Assembly (NCBI GenBank): GCA_004553625.1
Contig: SFKX01000003.1
Span: 1 to 64,000 of the forward strand
Length of the DNA stretch: 64,000 nt
Reading direction: 5' to 3'
From: Clostridiales bacterium
GTDB taxonomy: Bacteria; Bacillota_A; Clostridia; Oscillospirales; Oscillospiraceae
The notes beneath the pieces were generated by a model. The model searched no databases. It was given only the letters and a program-made list of their open reading frames with translations, and was not told the origin of the DNA. The position numbers and the translations under genes are program-made. Shown here piece by piece: positions 52,482-61,903 of this stretch; position 1 is the stretch's first letter, and every line of letters begins with the position of its first letter.

Positions 52482-53861
52482 ATGCACTACCTGAGACAGG
52501 ACCGGGGCTTCTATCGCAATGCAATCGCTCTGATGCTGCCGATGATACTACAAAACCTGGTCACAAACTTCATGGCCCTTGCCGACACCTTCATGGTGGG
52601 CATCCTGGGCGAAACGGAACTTGCAGCCGTGTCCATGGCGAACTCCGTATTCTTCGTGCTCTCGCTGGTCATCTTCGGGATACAGAGCGGGACGGGCGTA
52701 CTGGTCGCCCAGTACTACGGCAAGGGCAGGCTGGACGCCATAAACCGCATCATGGGCATGGGCTATTACGTCTCCATCGGGCTGACGGCCGTCGTTGCCC
52801 TGCTGGCCTGCTTGTTCCCCATGCAGATGATGCGCATCGTTACCAACAACCCAGACCTCTGGGAACCCGGCGCGGAGTATGCCAGGATAGTCGGCTTCTC
52901 CTACGTCTGCATGTCCTTTTCCGGCGTCTATATCGCCGTACAGAGAAGCATGGAGAATCCGAAGCTCGGCGCGATCCTGCTGACGGTGTCCGGAGCCCTG
53001 AACATTCTTCTCAACTACATGCTGATCTTCGGCAAGCTGGGCGCACCCGCCATGGGCTGCGCCGGCGCCGCCGTAGCAACGCTGATAAGCCGCGCGTTCG
53101 AGGTCGTTGTTATCCTGGGCTGTATGCTCTGGAGCAAACGGCTCCCCATAAATCCGCGGCTGATGGCAAAGCCGGGCAAGCTCATCGCGGGAGACTTCAT
53201 GAAATACTCCCTGCCCGTCGTGCTCAACGAGGGCATGTGGAGCCTGGCGATGTCGCTGTTTTCCATCATAATGGCGCACATGCCGAACAACACGCCAATC
53301 GTCGCAGCCTATACCATAGCCGGAAATATAGACAGGCTAGCCGCCGTCGCTCTCTTCGCCGCCGGCAACACAACGGCGGTCATGATAGGCCGGGAGATCG
53401 GCTGCGGTGATACAAAAGAGGTCTACGGCAAGGGCGTGGCGCTCAACTTCGTCTGCTTCATCACCGGCATCGTGAGCATGGGCATACTTCTGCTCATCCG
53501 CGCGACCCTGCTCGACTCCTTCATTTTCCCGCTCATGGATATCTCGGCCGAAGCCGGAGAGATCGCCAAGATGATGCTGGCCTTCATCGCGGTCATCATG
53601 CCTATCCGTTCGCTGAACCTCTGCAACATCGTCGGCGTGTTCCGCGGCGGCGGAGACGTGCGCTATGGGCTTTTCTGCGACGTTGGGCCGCTCTATTGCA
53701 TATGCCTGCCCACGGCCGCGCTCTGCGGCCTGGTGTTCGGCCTGGGCATCACCGCCGTCTATATCTGCATCTGCTTTGACGACGTGGCAAAGGTCTTTCT
53801 CTGCATCACCAGGCTCAGGTCCGCAAAGTGGATAAACTCCGTCACGCGGGAAAGCGTGTAA
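52482..53861 (+). CDS. MATE-family multidrug efflux protein
   Basis: A 459-residue transporter with 12 membrane helices in two six-helix lobes. MLPMILQNLVTNFMALADTFMVG at the start (split here as the first helix pair), GIQSGTGVLVAQYYGKG and the second-lobe AAGNTTAVMIGREIGCG repeat are MATE signatures. It starts two bases after the ABC fusion and shares its transcript. Substrate unknown. Confidence 0.93.
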   Translation: MHYLRQDRGFYRNAIALMLPMILQNLVTNFMALADTFMVGILGETELAAVSMANSVFFVLSLVIFGIQSGTGVLVAQYYGKGRLDAINRIMGMGYYVSIGLTAVVALLACLFPMQMMRIVTNNPDLWEPGAEYARIVGFSYVCMSFSGVYIAVQRSMENPKLGAILLTVSGALNILLNYMLIFGKLGAPAMGCAGAAVATLISRAFEVVVILGCMLWSKRLPINPRLMAKPGKLIAGDFMKYSLPVVLNEGMWSLAMSLFSIIMAHMPNNTPIVAAYTIAGNIDRLAAVALFAAGNTTAVMIGREIGCGDTKEVYGKGVALNFVCFITGIVSMGILLLIRATLLDSFIFPLMDISAEAGEIAKMMLAFIAVIMPIRSLNLCNIVGVFRGGGDVRYGLFCDVGPLYCICLPTAALCGLVFGLGITAVYICICFDDVAKVFLCITRLRSAKWINSVTRESV

Positions 53862-53876
53862 GTCGAAAATAATAAA

Positions 53877-53913
53877 AAGCCCCCGGTCCAAAAAATGGAC
53901 CGGGGGCTCGTTT
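53877..53913. terminator. Convergent bidirectional terminator
   Basis: AGCCCCCGGTCC-AAAAAA-TGGACCGGGGGCT with an A-run before and CGTTTC after; it serves the MATE gene and the minus-strand redox operon. Confidence 0.87.
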
Positions 53914-53926
53914 CTATTCCTCCGGC

Positions 53927-55120
53927 TCAGCCGGGGAATATCTCCAGTTCCACGTCGGAGCGCGGGAAGCTGGCGCAGGGGTGGACCCAGCCGAACTTAA
54001 GGTCGGCGGCGCGGCGGCCGTCCGCCTGCTCGGGTACGAACACCTCGCCGGAGACCAGGCGCGCGTGGCACCAGCCGCATTCGCCGCTGCGGCAGTGTGT
54101 GGGCGCCTTTATCCCAGCTCGCTCTATCGCCCACTCCAGGCTCTCGTTCTCGAGGCAATCCACCGTCCGGCGGTAGCCCTGGACGTCCAGGGTCAGCTTG
54201 TAGCTGCGCGCGGAGGGCTCGGACATCAGCCAGTCCCCGGAGAGCTCTCGGCGTATCCTGCGCCTGGGCAGGCCCAGCTTTTTGAGCTCCTGTTCCTCGT
54301 AGTCGTACATCGCCTGCGGGCCGCACATGAAAACCGAATAGTCCCCCTCCGGCGCGTACTTTTTCACAAGCTCCGCTGTCAGGAAGCCGTGCTCATATCC
54401 CTCGCGCGCCTCGTCGCTCAGGACGTGGACGACCTTCACCTTCCCTCCGGCGCGGGCGATGACCTCGTCCAGCTCGTCCTTCAGGAGTATGCCCTCCGCC
54501 GTCCTGCTGCCATAAAGGATGGTGAGCCTGAAATCCTCGATACCGTCCGCTATCGCCTCGGCCATGGAGTAGAAGGGAGTTATACCGCTGCCGCCCGCCA
54601 GGGCCACGACGGTCCCGGCGTCGCGTATGCGGTCATAGTAGAAGTCGCCCAGCGGTCCGGATATATCGACCCTGTCGCCCTCTTTCCAGTTCTCGAGTAT
54701 CCACTGCGAGGCAAAGCCGGGCCTCGTGAGCTTGATCGTCAGAACATAGCTCGTGCCGTCCTCGCCCAGCGCGGAGCCGGGGCCGGAACGTATCGTATAG
54801 GGCTTCGAGAGCGCCGTCCCGTTTATGTTGAGGTTGACGCTCACATACTGGCTGGCCCGGAAATACGCCAGGCTCTCCGTGCCGCGCTCCTTGTCCGGTA
54901 CCAGCGTGAAGCTCTTGGCCTCGGTGTGCTCCTCGACCTTTGCTATCTTCACATGCTGGACCGCCGGGTGCAGGCTCTTCGCCAGGCGGTTGGCGTTGAA
55001 TTCGGACACGGGCAGGTCGTCCGGCGCTGCGGCGATGCGCTTGTTGCGCACGGACACCATGGAGAGGAAGCCGGAAAGGGAGATCTTTTTTATCTCGCTT
55101 CTGTCGTAGCTGTATTTCAT
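53927..55120 (-). CDS. FNR-like flavin reductase with C-terminal 2Fe-2S ferredoxin domain
   Basis: A 397-residue electron-transfer protein. After about 50 unassigned residues come the FAD domain (SKPYTIRSGPGS-like RxYS site), the NAD domain (ALAGGSGITPFYSMAE and MCGPQAMYDY) and a plant-type ferredoxin domain with Cys ligands in CRSGECGWCHAR and HPCAS. It moves electrons from NAD(P)H through FAD to the cluster and on to a partner oxidoreductase. It begins one base after the CrtI-like gene, the likely partner. Confidence 0.9.
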   Translation of the reverse strand: MKYSYDRSEIKKISLSGFLSMVSVRNKRIAAAPDDLPVSEFNANRLAKSLHPAVQHVKIAKVEEHTEAKSFTLVPDKERGTESLAYFRASQYVSVNLNINGTALSKPYTIRSGPGSALGEDGTSYVLTIKLTRPGFASQWILENWKEGDRVDISGPLGDFYYDRIRDAGTVVALAGGSGITPFYSMAEAIADGIEDFRLTILYGSRTAEGILLKDELDEVIARAGGKVKVVHVLSDEAREGYEHGFLTAELVKKYAPEGDYSVFMCGPQAMYDYEEQELKKLGLPRRRIRRELSGDWLMSEPSARSYKLTLDVQGYRRTVDCLENESLEWAIERAGIKAPTHCRSGECGWCHARLVSGEVFVPEQADGRRAADLKFGWVHPCASFPRSDVELEIFPG

Positions 55121-55121
55121 C

Positions 55122-56651
55122 TCAGCGGCCCTCCTTCATGTCCTTGAGCGTGTATCTTGCTGCCTCAGCGCCGGAGAGATATGCCTGGCTGTAGCCGTCC
55201 ATGTTTGTACCGTGACCGCCGCAGAAGCGCAGGCCCTTCACGGTGTAGTCCAGCTTCTCGCAGCACATAACGCGCGGGAACATGCCGTCCCACATCTCGC
55301 TCGCGTAACCGTAGACGTCGCCCTGCGGCGTGCCGATGTAGCGCGCAAAGGTCACGGGGCTCGCCGTCACGATCTCCTCTATGTGGCTGCGGATGTCTAT
55401 GCCGAACCACTTTTCGAAGTGGTCTATCGTCTCCTCTGCTATCCTGGTCTTGACGTCGAAATACTCGCGCTCGGAGACCTCTGCAAAAGCGTCTGCGGAA
55501 TAGAACTTCGAGAAGGACAGTATGCAGGTCCCCGGGGGCGAGCAGTCGGGTATCGCCCGGTTCAGGCAGGTGACGCAGTAGGTCTTGTGTCCCTCTATCG
55601 TGGCAGAGCTCTCGTACTGCCTTAGCGTGTCGCCCGTGTCGCGCACGAAGGTGTCGTAGCCCTCTATGCCGAGCTCGTCCGCCGTCGCGTCAAGGCCGAG
55701 GTAGATGGTGAAGCAGTTCTGCGCCAGCTTGCGTGCGTTGCAGGCCCGCCTGTCCCGTTCCGGGACCTCCGCCGGGTCCACCATCCTGGAAAACACGACC
55801 GTCGGCATGAGATTCGACACCACCCTGTCGCAGGCAATTTTCGTCCCATCCTTCAGGATGACTCCGCGCACAGCGCCGCCTTTCACGTCTATCTTTGCGA
55901 CCTCGGTGTTATACCAGACCTCGCCGCCCAGCTCGCGTATGCGCCTGTCGAAGGCCAGGGCTATCTCGTGGCTGCGCATTTTGCAGATATATGGCTTGAA
56001 GTTCAGATACATTCTGAACATCTGCGCATAGACGGCAAAGCTCATCTTCGTCGAGTCCACTCCGACGTAATCCCAGTAGCTCTCATAGATCTCCCGCGCC
56101 TTTTTCGGCACACCGAGCTTCACGAGCATCTCCTCCGTCGGCACGGAGACACAGCGCATGAGGTCCGACCACTTGAGCAGCATGGGCAGCTTGGGCGGGT
56201 CATTGTCGCGCTCATAGAGCCAGTCCACGCCGTCGCCTATCATCCGGGTCAGCTCCATGAGGTTTTCCATGGAGGCCCGGCAGCCGGGGACGGCCTTTTC
56301 CATCGCGTCCAGGAAACCCTGCTCACTGGCAGGGATCGTCACGTCGAAGCCCTCCGACGGGTCCGTATTTATGGAGCGGAAGGCCTCGTCCACCGGTACC
56401 CACTCGACTTCGAGCCCAAGCTCATCCAAAAGCTCGCGCACATGTCCTCCCTGGCCCGGCTCTCCCATCTGGCAGAGCTCGTGCAGTGCGGACTCAAACT
56501 CAAATCTTCCCCTGCGGAAGCTGGTCGCGCAGCCTCCGGGCAGGTTGTGCTTTTCCAGGAGCAGAACCTTCTTGCCCGCCTTCGCCAGGCAGGCCGCGGC
56601 GGTCAGGCCCCCGTTGCCGGCGCCGACCACCACTACGTCATATTTTTGCAT
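55122..56651 (-). CDS. CrtI-like FAD-dependent oxidoreductase
   Basis: A 509-residue amine-oxidase/phytoene-desaturase-superfamily flavoprotein. VVVGAGNGGLTAAACLAKAG is the Rossmann dinucleotide motif (seen near residue 5-24, split by the loop), PGGCATSF follows, and the C-terminus has FCGGHGTNMDGYSQA, the CrtI-type FAD motif. No carotenoid genes are nearby. The start is ATG 56651, seven bases after GAAGGAGG. With the downstream ferredoxin-reductase it probably forms a redox pair acting on an unknown hydrophobic or polar substrate. Confidence 0.87.
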   Translation of the reverse strand: MQKYDVVVVGAGNGGLTAAACLAKAGKKVLLLEKHNLPGGCATSFRRGRFEFESALHELCQMGEPGQGGHVRELLDELGLEVEWVPVDEAFRSINTDPSEGFDVTIPASEQGFLDAMEKAVPGCRASMENLMELTRMIGDGVDWLYERDNDPPKLPMLLKWSDLMRCVSVPTEEMLVKLGVPKKAREIYESYWDYVGVDSTKMSFAVYAQMFRMYLNFKPYICKMRSHEIALAFDRRIRELGGEVWYNTEVAKIDVKGGAVRGVILKDGTKIACDRVVSNLMPTVVFSRMVDPAEVPERDRRACNARKLAQNCFTIYLGLDATADELGIEGYDTFVRDTGDTLRQYESSATIEGHKTYCVTCLNRAIPDCSPPGTCILSFSKFYSADAFAEVSEREYFDVKTRIAEETIDHFEKWFGIDIRSHIEEIVTASPVTFARYIGTPQGDVYGYASEMWDGMFPRVMCCEKLDYTVKGLRFCGGHGTNMDGYSQAYLSGAEAARYTLKDMKEGR

Positions 56652-56690
56652 AGCTCGCCCTCCTTCGTACTCTGGTATGGCCACAACAGC

Positions 56691-56719
56691 ATTATATACG
56701 CGCCGGGCAGGGATTTCAA
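56691..56719 (-). promoter_or_regulatory. Promoter of the CrtI-like redox operon
   Basis: On the minus strand TTGAAA (56714-56719), 17 bases, TATAAT (56691-56696). TTGT-N10-ACAA (56727-56744) lies just upstream, between the divergent promoters, a plausible GntR half-site pair. Confidence 0.7.
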
Positions 56720-56768
56720 CGGTTCTTTGTTATATTATGCACAATTCACTCCCCCGCGGAGCACGAGC

Positions 56769-56797
56769 TTGATTTTATCCGGGTTTCAGTTTATCCT
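56769..56797 (+). promoter_or_regulatory. Probable promoter of the GntR-FCD regulator
   Basis: TTGATT (56769-56774), 17 bases, TATCCT (56792-56797), about 30 bases before the start codon. Confidence 0.4.
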
Positions 56798-56831
56798 ATT
56801 GTCAAGAGAAAGTGGTTTTTGGAGGTACGAC

Positions 56832-57536
56832 ATGGCCGGTACAGCGGAGAATTCCAAGCGCGAGGGTTTTGTGAAGGAGATAGAGGCCCAGATACTATCC
56901 GGCAAGCTGAAACCAGGCGAGAGGTTGGAGGCGGAGCGGGAGCTGGCCCTGCGCTTTGGACTCTCCCGCAGCAGCGTGAACCTGGGCATGTTGGAGCTGG
57001 AGCGGAAGGGATTTGTGCGCATAGTGCCGCGCCGCGGCGCCTTTGTGTCCGACTTTCTGCGGGAAGCCACTCCGCAGACGCTCTCCGTCATCATGGACTA
57101 CGGCTCCGCTCAGATGGACCTCTCCCTGCTGCACGACCTCATGGACATGCGCGCGCTCATAGAGTGCGAGTGCGCGCGCCTGGCCTGCGAGAGCGGACGC
57201 GGTCCGGCGGACGAGGTGCTGCCCGAGCTCATGGCCAAGATAAAGAGCTCCTCCGGCCCGGCGCAGATAGAAGCCATCTGCGACTTTCACTACCAGCTGA
57301 CCAAGCTCTCCGGCAACGACGTATACGCCATGACTTTCAAGGCCTTCCACGGCCCGCTGAGGGGCCTTACGGCGGAACACTACCGCTCGGCGGCCGAGCG
57401 CAAGCAGTCCGTGAAACTGCACGCAGAGCTGGCCGAGGCTGTCAAGGCCGGCGACGGCGAGCGCGCCGCGGGCCTGGTGAAGGAGATAATAATGCGCGCG
57501 GACGAAAACCTGTCCGGGAAAAGGAGGCGGGGATGA
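56832..57536 (+). CDS. GntR-family regulator with FCD (FadR-type) effector domain
   Basis: A 234-residue regulator. The winged helix (10-75) has LKPGERLEAERELALRFG and LSRSSVNLGMLELERKG; the all-helical FCD domain follows with metal-site residues in DMRALIECE and CDFHYQLTKLSGN. FadR-type proteins bind acids or sugars. It is divergent from the CrtI-like/ferredoxin-reductase operon and probably controls it. GGAGG stands six bases before ATG 56832. Confidence 0.93.
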   Translation: MAGTAENSKREGFVKEIEAQILSGKLKPGERLEAERELALRFGLSRSSVNLGMLELERKGFVRIVPRRGAFVSDFLREATPQTLSVIMDYGSAQMDLSLLHDLMDMRALIECECARLACESGRGPADEVLPELMAKIKSSSGPAQIEAICDFHYQLTKLSGNDVYAMTFKAFHGPLRGLTAEHYRSAAERKQSVKLHAELAEAVKAGDGERAAGLVKEIIMRADENLSGKRRRG

Positions 57537-57844
57537 GGGAGATAAACGTCGCGATCTGCGCACTTGTTTCCCTGGTACTCTTCATACTCAGCTTCATGCA
57601 GTTCAGGGAAAGGGGTCCCATTTTGAACAACTCTATGCTGGTCTCGGAAAAGAGAGAGCGGTCAAAGGACAATTTGAAACGCTGGTACAGGCAGTCGGCG
57701 ATAGTTTTCCTGATCCTGGCTTTCGTCTTTTTGTTCATGGGCCTCTGGGTGCTGACGGACCTTGCTATCTTTGCCTGGCTCATGGGCGCGGCCATACTCG
57801 CCGTACTCGTCTACGCCTTTACCTCCAGCCTGCGCAGAACCTGA
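57533..57844 (+). CDS. Small two- or three-helix membrane protein
   Basis: A 103-residue protein with hydrophobic segments near 5-22, 52-70 and 75-95 and a charged loop with EKRERSKDNLKRWYR between. It overlaps the gntR stop (ATGA at 57533) and has AAAGGAGG upstream, so it is translated with the regulator. It resembles DUF3784-like proteins; function unknown. Confidence 0.75.
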   Translation: MREINVAICALVSLVLFILSFMQFRERGPILNNSMLVSEKRERSKDNLKRWYRQSAIVFLILAFVFLFMGLWVLTDLAIFAWLMGAAILAVLVYAFTSSLRRT

Positions 57845-57861
57845 CCGCCCCAACACAGAAC

Positions 57862-57892
57862 AAAGCCCCCGGACAAGTGTCCGGGGGCTTTG
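57862..57892. terminator. Convergent terminator
   Basis: AAAGCCCCCGGACA ... TGTCCGGGGGCTTTG, between the small membrane protein gene and the coiled-coil protein gene on the other strand. Confidence 0.82.
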
Positions 57893-57905
57893 CCGTTGCT
57901 GGCTC

Positions 57906-59669
57906 TCAGCTGAAGAGGGCCGTGAGTTTGTCCCAGAGCCTTGCGAAGAAGCCCTGGCTCTCCGCCGGAGCCTCGTCCGGGGCATCCTCCGCCGGGACCT
58001 CAATGGACTCCGTGGAGATGACGAACTGGACTGAGTCGGGGTCTGAGTTCTTCTCGCTGAGGAAGGACTCCGGCTCGTACTCGCTCTCCTCGTCACCGCC
58101 GCCGAGCAGCCCGTCAATCTCGCCGGGGATGGCCTGCGTCTCTTCGTTGAGAGTGCTGGCGCCTCCCGCCAGGCTGGAAGCCCCGCTGGTAAGGCTGTTG
58201 ATGCCACTCTGGATGCCGGACCAGTTCGCCGCCAGGCTGTCCACGCCCCCGGTATAGGTCTTGAGCGCCTCGTTGAACTCGGCGTAGTTCGCGGCGAGCT
58301 CCTCCAATCCGCTCATGAGCTGCACGAGGCTGCCGAGGTCTACGCTGCCGCCCGTCGCCGTAAGCGCCACCTCTATCTGGGAGGCCATGGTCTCGAGCGA
58401 GGTAGACACCGTCGCCAGCGACTTCGAGAAGGTGGGCAGGTTCTGCTGTACCGCGGCGAAGGCGGCCTTAGTCTGCTCCCAGGTACCCTTCACCGTCTGC
58501 GCCGCCTGGTAGTTGGCTATGAGCGACTGAAGCGCCGCGCTGTCGGGGTTCGCGGCCATGAGCGCGCCTATGTCCTCCTCCGTGACGTTCGCCGCGGGGA
58601 TCGCGTCTATGGCGGCGGCCAGCGCCGTATAGGCCGCGGCGTAGCCCTCATTGAGTTGGTCGATGCCCGACGCGACCTGGTCAAGACCGGACTTGAGCTG
58701 CCGGAGTGCGGAGGGCAGCTGCGCCAGAGCCGAGAGACTCACCGAACCGCCCTCGGGCGTCTGGCCGCCCATGGAGCCGATCTGCGCGAGCGCGGAGGCG
58801 ATCTGGTCGGAGGCCGCCGTGAGCTGGGCCGACCCCTCGGAGAGCTGCGTCAATCCGCTGCCGTACTGCGAGGCGCCGCTCGAGAGCTGGGAGGCCCCGC
58901 TCGAGAGCTGGCTCGCGCCGCTCGAGAGCTGGTCGATCGCGTCCACAAGCTGATCCAGCCCATCCGTGACCTCGCTCATGTCCCCCAGGCTGTCCGCCAC
59001 GTCATAGGGTACCGCGGCTATGGTCATGCCGTCCATGCGGAAGTCATGCACGTCCGCCGTCAGTCCCACGTCCCCGTCGGAGCCGGGAAGCACCATGAGC
59101 GAGACGGTCTTGGAGCTGCCCGCGTTTGCAGCCGTGCCGCCCGTGACAACGACGTTCTCGCAGAGATCGGCGTCCAGCGTTATCGTGAATTGGAGCAGGT
59201 AATTGTCGTAGAAGCCGCCGGAGACGGCCCCGTTCTTCGAGGTCTTTATGTTTATTTCCAGCTCGCCGGACTTGCCGCCCAGCTCGTCGGGTGAAACTTC
59301 CTTGCCGTCGAGGAAGTAGCTAATTTCGATGTTCCAGGGCAGCTCAACCGTTGAAAGAGTACCCTCATAGTACCAGCGCCCGCTCTCGGCCTCCATCGTC
59401 ACCTTGCCGTCGGAATATTCGACGGGAGTCGTGTTGCTGAGGTTAACTACCTGGCTGTAGTCACCGTAGTGCGTGACTGTGCCCGCTCCCGTGACATTCA
59501 GGGCCACGACTGCGTAGCCCTCCTTGGGCGTACCGTTCGCGTCGAGCCGCGCGTAGATGACCTCCTCCGCCGTGAACTTCGCCTCGGAGGCCGCGGCGGC
59601 GGGGACGGACGTGAGGCAGAGGCAGACTATGAGCGCCAGGCTCAAAACTGCTGTGAGTTTACGTTTCAT
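57906..59669 (-). CDS. Secreted coiled-coil protein of the YhgE/Pip type, partner of MMPL exporter
   Basis: A 587-residue protein with a signal peptide (about 1-28, ending VPAAAA), a beta-rich N-domain (30-220) and a long helical region (230-530) built on heptad-like QLSSGASQL repeats as in YhgE/phage-infection proteins. An acidic stretch and a short amphipathic C-terminal end (FFARLWDKLTALFS) follow. YhgE-like repeats commonly accompany MMPL or ABC-2 exporters, e.g. in type VII-linked or lipid export. It overlaps the MMPL gene by four bases, which points to a joint function. Confidence 0.8.
   Translation of the reverse strand: MKRKLTAVLSLALIVCLCLTSVPAAAASEAKFTAEEVIYARLDANGTPKEGYAVVALNVTGAGTVTHYGDYSQVVNLSNTTPVEYSDGKVTMEAESGRWYYEGTLSTVELPWNIEISYFLDGKEVSPDELGGKSGELEINIKTSKNGAVSGGFYDNYLLQFTITLDADLCENVVVTGGTAANAGSSKTVSLMVLPGSDGDVGLTADVHDFRMDGMTIAAVPYDVADSLGDMSEVTDGLDQLVDAIDQLSSGASQLSSGASQLSSGASQYGSGLTQLSEGSAQLTAASDQIASALAQIGSMGGQTPEGGSVSLSALAQLPSALRQLKSGLDQVASGIDQLNEGYAAAYTALAAAIDAIPAANVTEEDIGALMAANPDSAALQSLIANYQAAQTVKGTWEQTKAAFAAVQQNLPTFSKSLATVSTSLETMASQIEVALTATGGSVDLGSLVQLMSGLEELAANYAEFNEALKTYTGGVDSLAANWSGIQSGINSLTSGASSLAGGASTLNEETQAIPGEIDGLLGGGDEESEYEPESFLSEKNSDPDSVQFVISTESIEVPAEDAPDEAPAESQGFFARLWDKLTALFS
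58876..58932 (-). repeat. Three 21-bp direct repeats inside the coiled-coil gene
   Basis: CCGCTCGAGAGCTGG recurs at 58876, 58897 and 58918 with a 21-base period, encoding one seven-residue heptad each. It is an in-frame coding repeat that could change length by slippage. Confidence 0.85.
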
Positions 59670-61738
59670 TTCGTTTCGACCTCCTTGTCGGACTTTTTGA
59701 GGAACCCGGCCTTGAGCGTGAGCTTTGCGGTCAGCGGGTCAAACAGCATGAGCAGCGCAGGCAATGCCAGCAGCACCATGGCCATGGAGAGCAGCGTGCC
59801 GCGGCACAGCAGGATGCCCAGCTCCGCCACTACCTCCAGCGAGGACTCGAAGCCCAGGCAGAAGCCCGCCGCAGAAAGTATCAGCCCGCTCGTCAGGACC
59901 GAGATGAAGTTCTTCGAGAGCGTACCCTCCACCGCCGCGCGCTTCGTCATCGTGCGCCGGTTCACGACGTAGCCCTCCGTCATCAGGATGGCGTAGTCTA
60001 TCGTCGCGCCGAGCTGCACCGTGTTTATGACGAGATAGCCCAGGTACACCAGCGGCGTGTCCGTGAAATACGGAACGGAGAGGTTTATCCAGATGGCCGA
60101 CTCGATGACGAACAGCAGTATGAAGGGCAGCGTCAGCGAGCGGAAGGTCACGAGCAGGGTGAGGAAAATGAACGCTATGGCAACGAGGTTGACGGTCACG
60201 GAGTCGTCCGTGACGACCTCCTTCATGTCGAGCAGGTTGGCACTCTGTCCGCAGGCCCAGTACTCGTCGTAGCGCGCCGCCGCAGCCTCGCGCACCGCTG
60301 TGACGACCGCAAAGGCGTCGTCGCCTTCCTCGCCCGTATCTGTGTAGATGATTATCCGGGCGTAGTTGTCGGAGTAGAACTGTGAGACTATGTCCTCAGA
60401 GAGGAAGCCGGAGGGTATCTTGCCCACGGTCCCGGCGTAGGACATGACGCTCGTGACGTGGTCGATCTCCGCGATCTCCTCTGCCAGCTCGGCTTCTGCG
60501 CCGGGGTCTCCCCTGGGGACGAGCAGAACTATGGCCTGGCTCTCGCCAAACTCGGAGTTTATGAGCTCGGTGTCCGCGCCGTACTGCACGCCGGGGTCCG
60601 GGTTGCCCATGCCGTAGAGGAAGTCCGCGCGGCTCTGGCCCAGGAAACAGGGTACGACCACGAGGATGACGAGTATGAGAGCGGGGATGCGGACCTTGAC
60701 AAAGATCTTGCCGACCCTACCCAGCTCGGGGATGATGCGCTTGTGGTGAGTCTTGTCCATGAGCTTCATACAGGAGAGCGCGAGCGCCGGCAGGAACACC
60801 ATGACGCTTATGTAGCTCAGGACAACACCTTTCACGAGGTTCAGGCCCAGGTCTTTGCCTATGCCGAAGCGCATGAAGATGAGCGCCAGGAAGCCGAACA
60901 CCGTTGTAGCGGCGGAGGCCGCGATGGACGAGAAGGACTCCTTTATGGCCATGCGCATGGCCTCGTGCGGGTCCGGGACCTCCTTCCTGTGCCGTTCGAA
61001 GCTGTTGAGCAGGAAGATAGCGTAGTCGAGCGAGACAGCCAGCTGCATGATAGGGCTGACCGACTGCGTGACAAAGCTGATCTGCCCGAACACGACGTTC
61101 GAGCCCATGTTCAGCACCACCGCGACTCCTATCGTCACGAGGAAGAGCAGCGGTGCGATCCACGAGGTCGTCGTGAGAATGAGCAGGACGATGATGAGCG
61201 GAACGAGCACCAGCGCTGCGCCGACGACCTCGCTCACGGCCAGCTTCTGCACGCTCGCCGTGCTGGCGGCGTCGCCGGAAATAGCTCCGCCCTCGCCTAT
61301 GATCTCATAGAGGGCGTCCGTTGCCTCTACCTCACGCCCGCTCTCTATCGTGACGCTGAACAGGGCCTTTCCGTCCTTCCAATACTGCTCCACCGTGGCC
61401 TCGTCCATCAGCTCGACAGGCGTAGTCAGGTCCGCAACGTCGTCGAGCCACATAACGTCTGTGACACCCGGAGCGGCGGCTATCTCTTCCTTGAGCTCGA
61501 GCGCCTCCGCTATGGTCAGGTCCACGGCCATGACCCGCGTGTTCGGGATCCCCGAACCGAACTCCTCCAGCATGAGGTCGAGCGCAACTGTGCTCTCCGC
61601 GTCCTCGGGGAGATAGTCCGTCAGGTCATAGTTGACCTCAACGCCGAGAAAAAGCACGGCGCAGACGACGGTACAAATAAGAAATAAGGCTATCACCAGC
61701 CGCCGATGCCTGATGATGCCCCCCGTGAATCCGTCCAT
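59666..61738 (-). CDS. MMPL/RND-superfamily exporter
   Basis: A 690-residue protein with 12 predicted membrane helices in two halves, each with a large extracytoplasmic loop after helix 1 (about 35-180 and 375-520). The QLAVSLDYAIFLLNSFERHR and QLGATIDYAILMTEGY segments are the paired helix-4 motifs with the proton-relay Asp-Tyr. Mycobacterial MmpL proteins move lipids; in Bacillota the cargo is usually unknown. It is in one operon with the coiled-coil protein and divergent from a TetR gene. Confidence 0.92.
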   Translation of the reverse strand: MDGFTGGIIRHRRLVIALFLICTVVCAVLFLGVEVNYDLTDYLPEDAESTVALDLMLEEFGSGIPNTRVMAVDLTIAEALELKEEIAAAPGVTDVMWLDDVADLTTPVELMDEATVEQYWKDGKALFSVTIESGREVEATDALYEIIGEGGAISGDAASTASVQKLAVSEVVGAALVLVPLIIVLLILTTTSWIAPLLFLVTIGVAVVLNMGSNVVFGQISFVTQSVSPIMQLAVSLDYAIFLLNSFERHRKEVPDPHEAMRMAIKESFSSIAASAATTVFGFLALIFMRFGIGKDLGLNLVKGVVLSYISVMVFLPALALSCMKLMDKTHHKRIIPELGRVGKIFVKVRIPALILVILVVVPCFLGQSRADFLYGMGNPDPGVQYGADTELINSEFGESQAIVLLVPRGDPGAEAELAEEIAEIDHVTSVMSYAGTVGKIPSGFLSEDIVSQFYSDNYARIIIYTDTGEEGDDAFAVVTAVREAAAARYDEYWACGQSANLLDMKEVVTDDSVTVNLVAIAFIFLTLLVTFRSLTLPFILLFVIESAIWINLSVPYFTDTPLVYLGYLVINTVQLGATIDYAILMTEGYVVNRRTMTKRAAVEGTLSKNFISVLTSGLILSAAGFCLGFESSLEVVAELGILLCRGTLLSMAMVLLALPALLMLFDPLTAKLTLKAGFLKKSDKEVETK

Positions 61739-61903
61739 GGCAGGCCTCCTAATAAACGCTGTGTTGACATACTTACGCTTTTATAGTATATTTCGTTTTG
61801 CAAATGACGCAACAGACAGTTTTATAAAATCTGCAAGTTCCTAAACGTTTCTCAAAAATCTGTATAATAAGACACAAAAATTTTAACTTTACTGGAGGCA
61901 AAT

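Noticed and set aside
55968..56831. Long N-terminal extension of the GntR regulator
   Set aside because: It runs antisense through the CrtI-like gene and its promoter; the ATG at 56832 has GGAGG at correct spacing.
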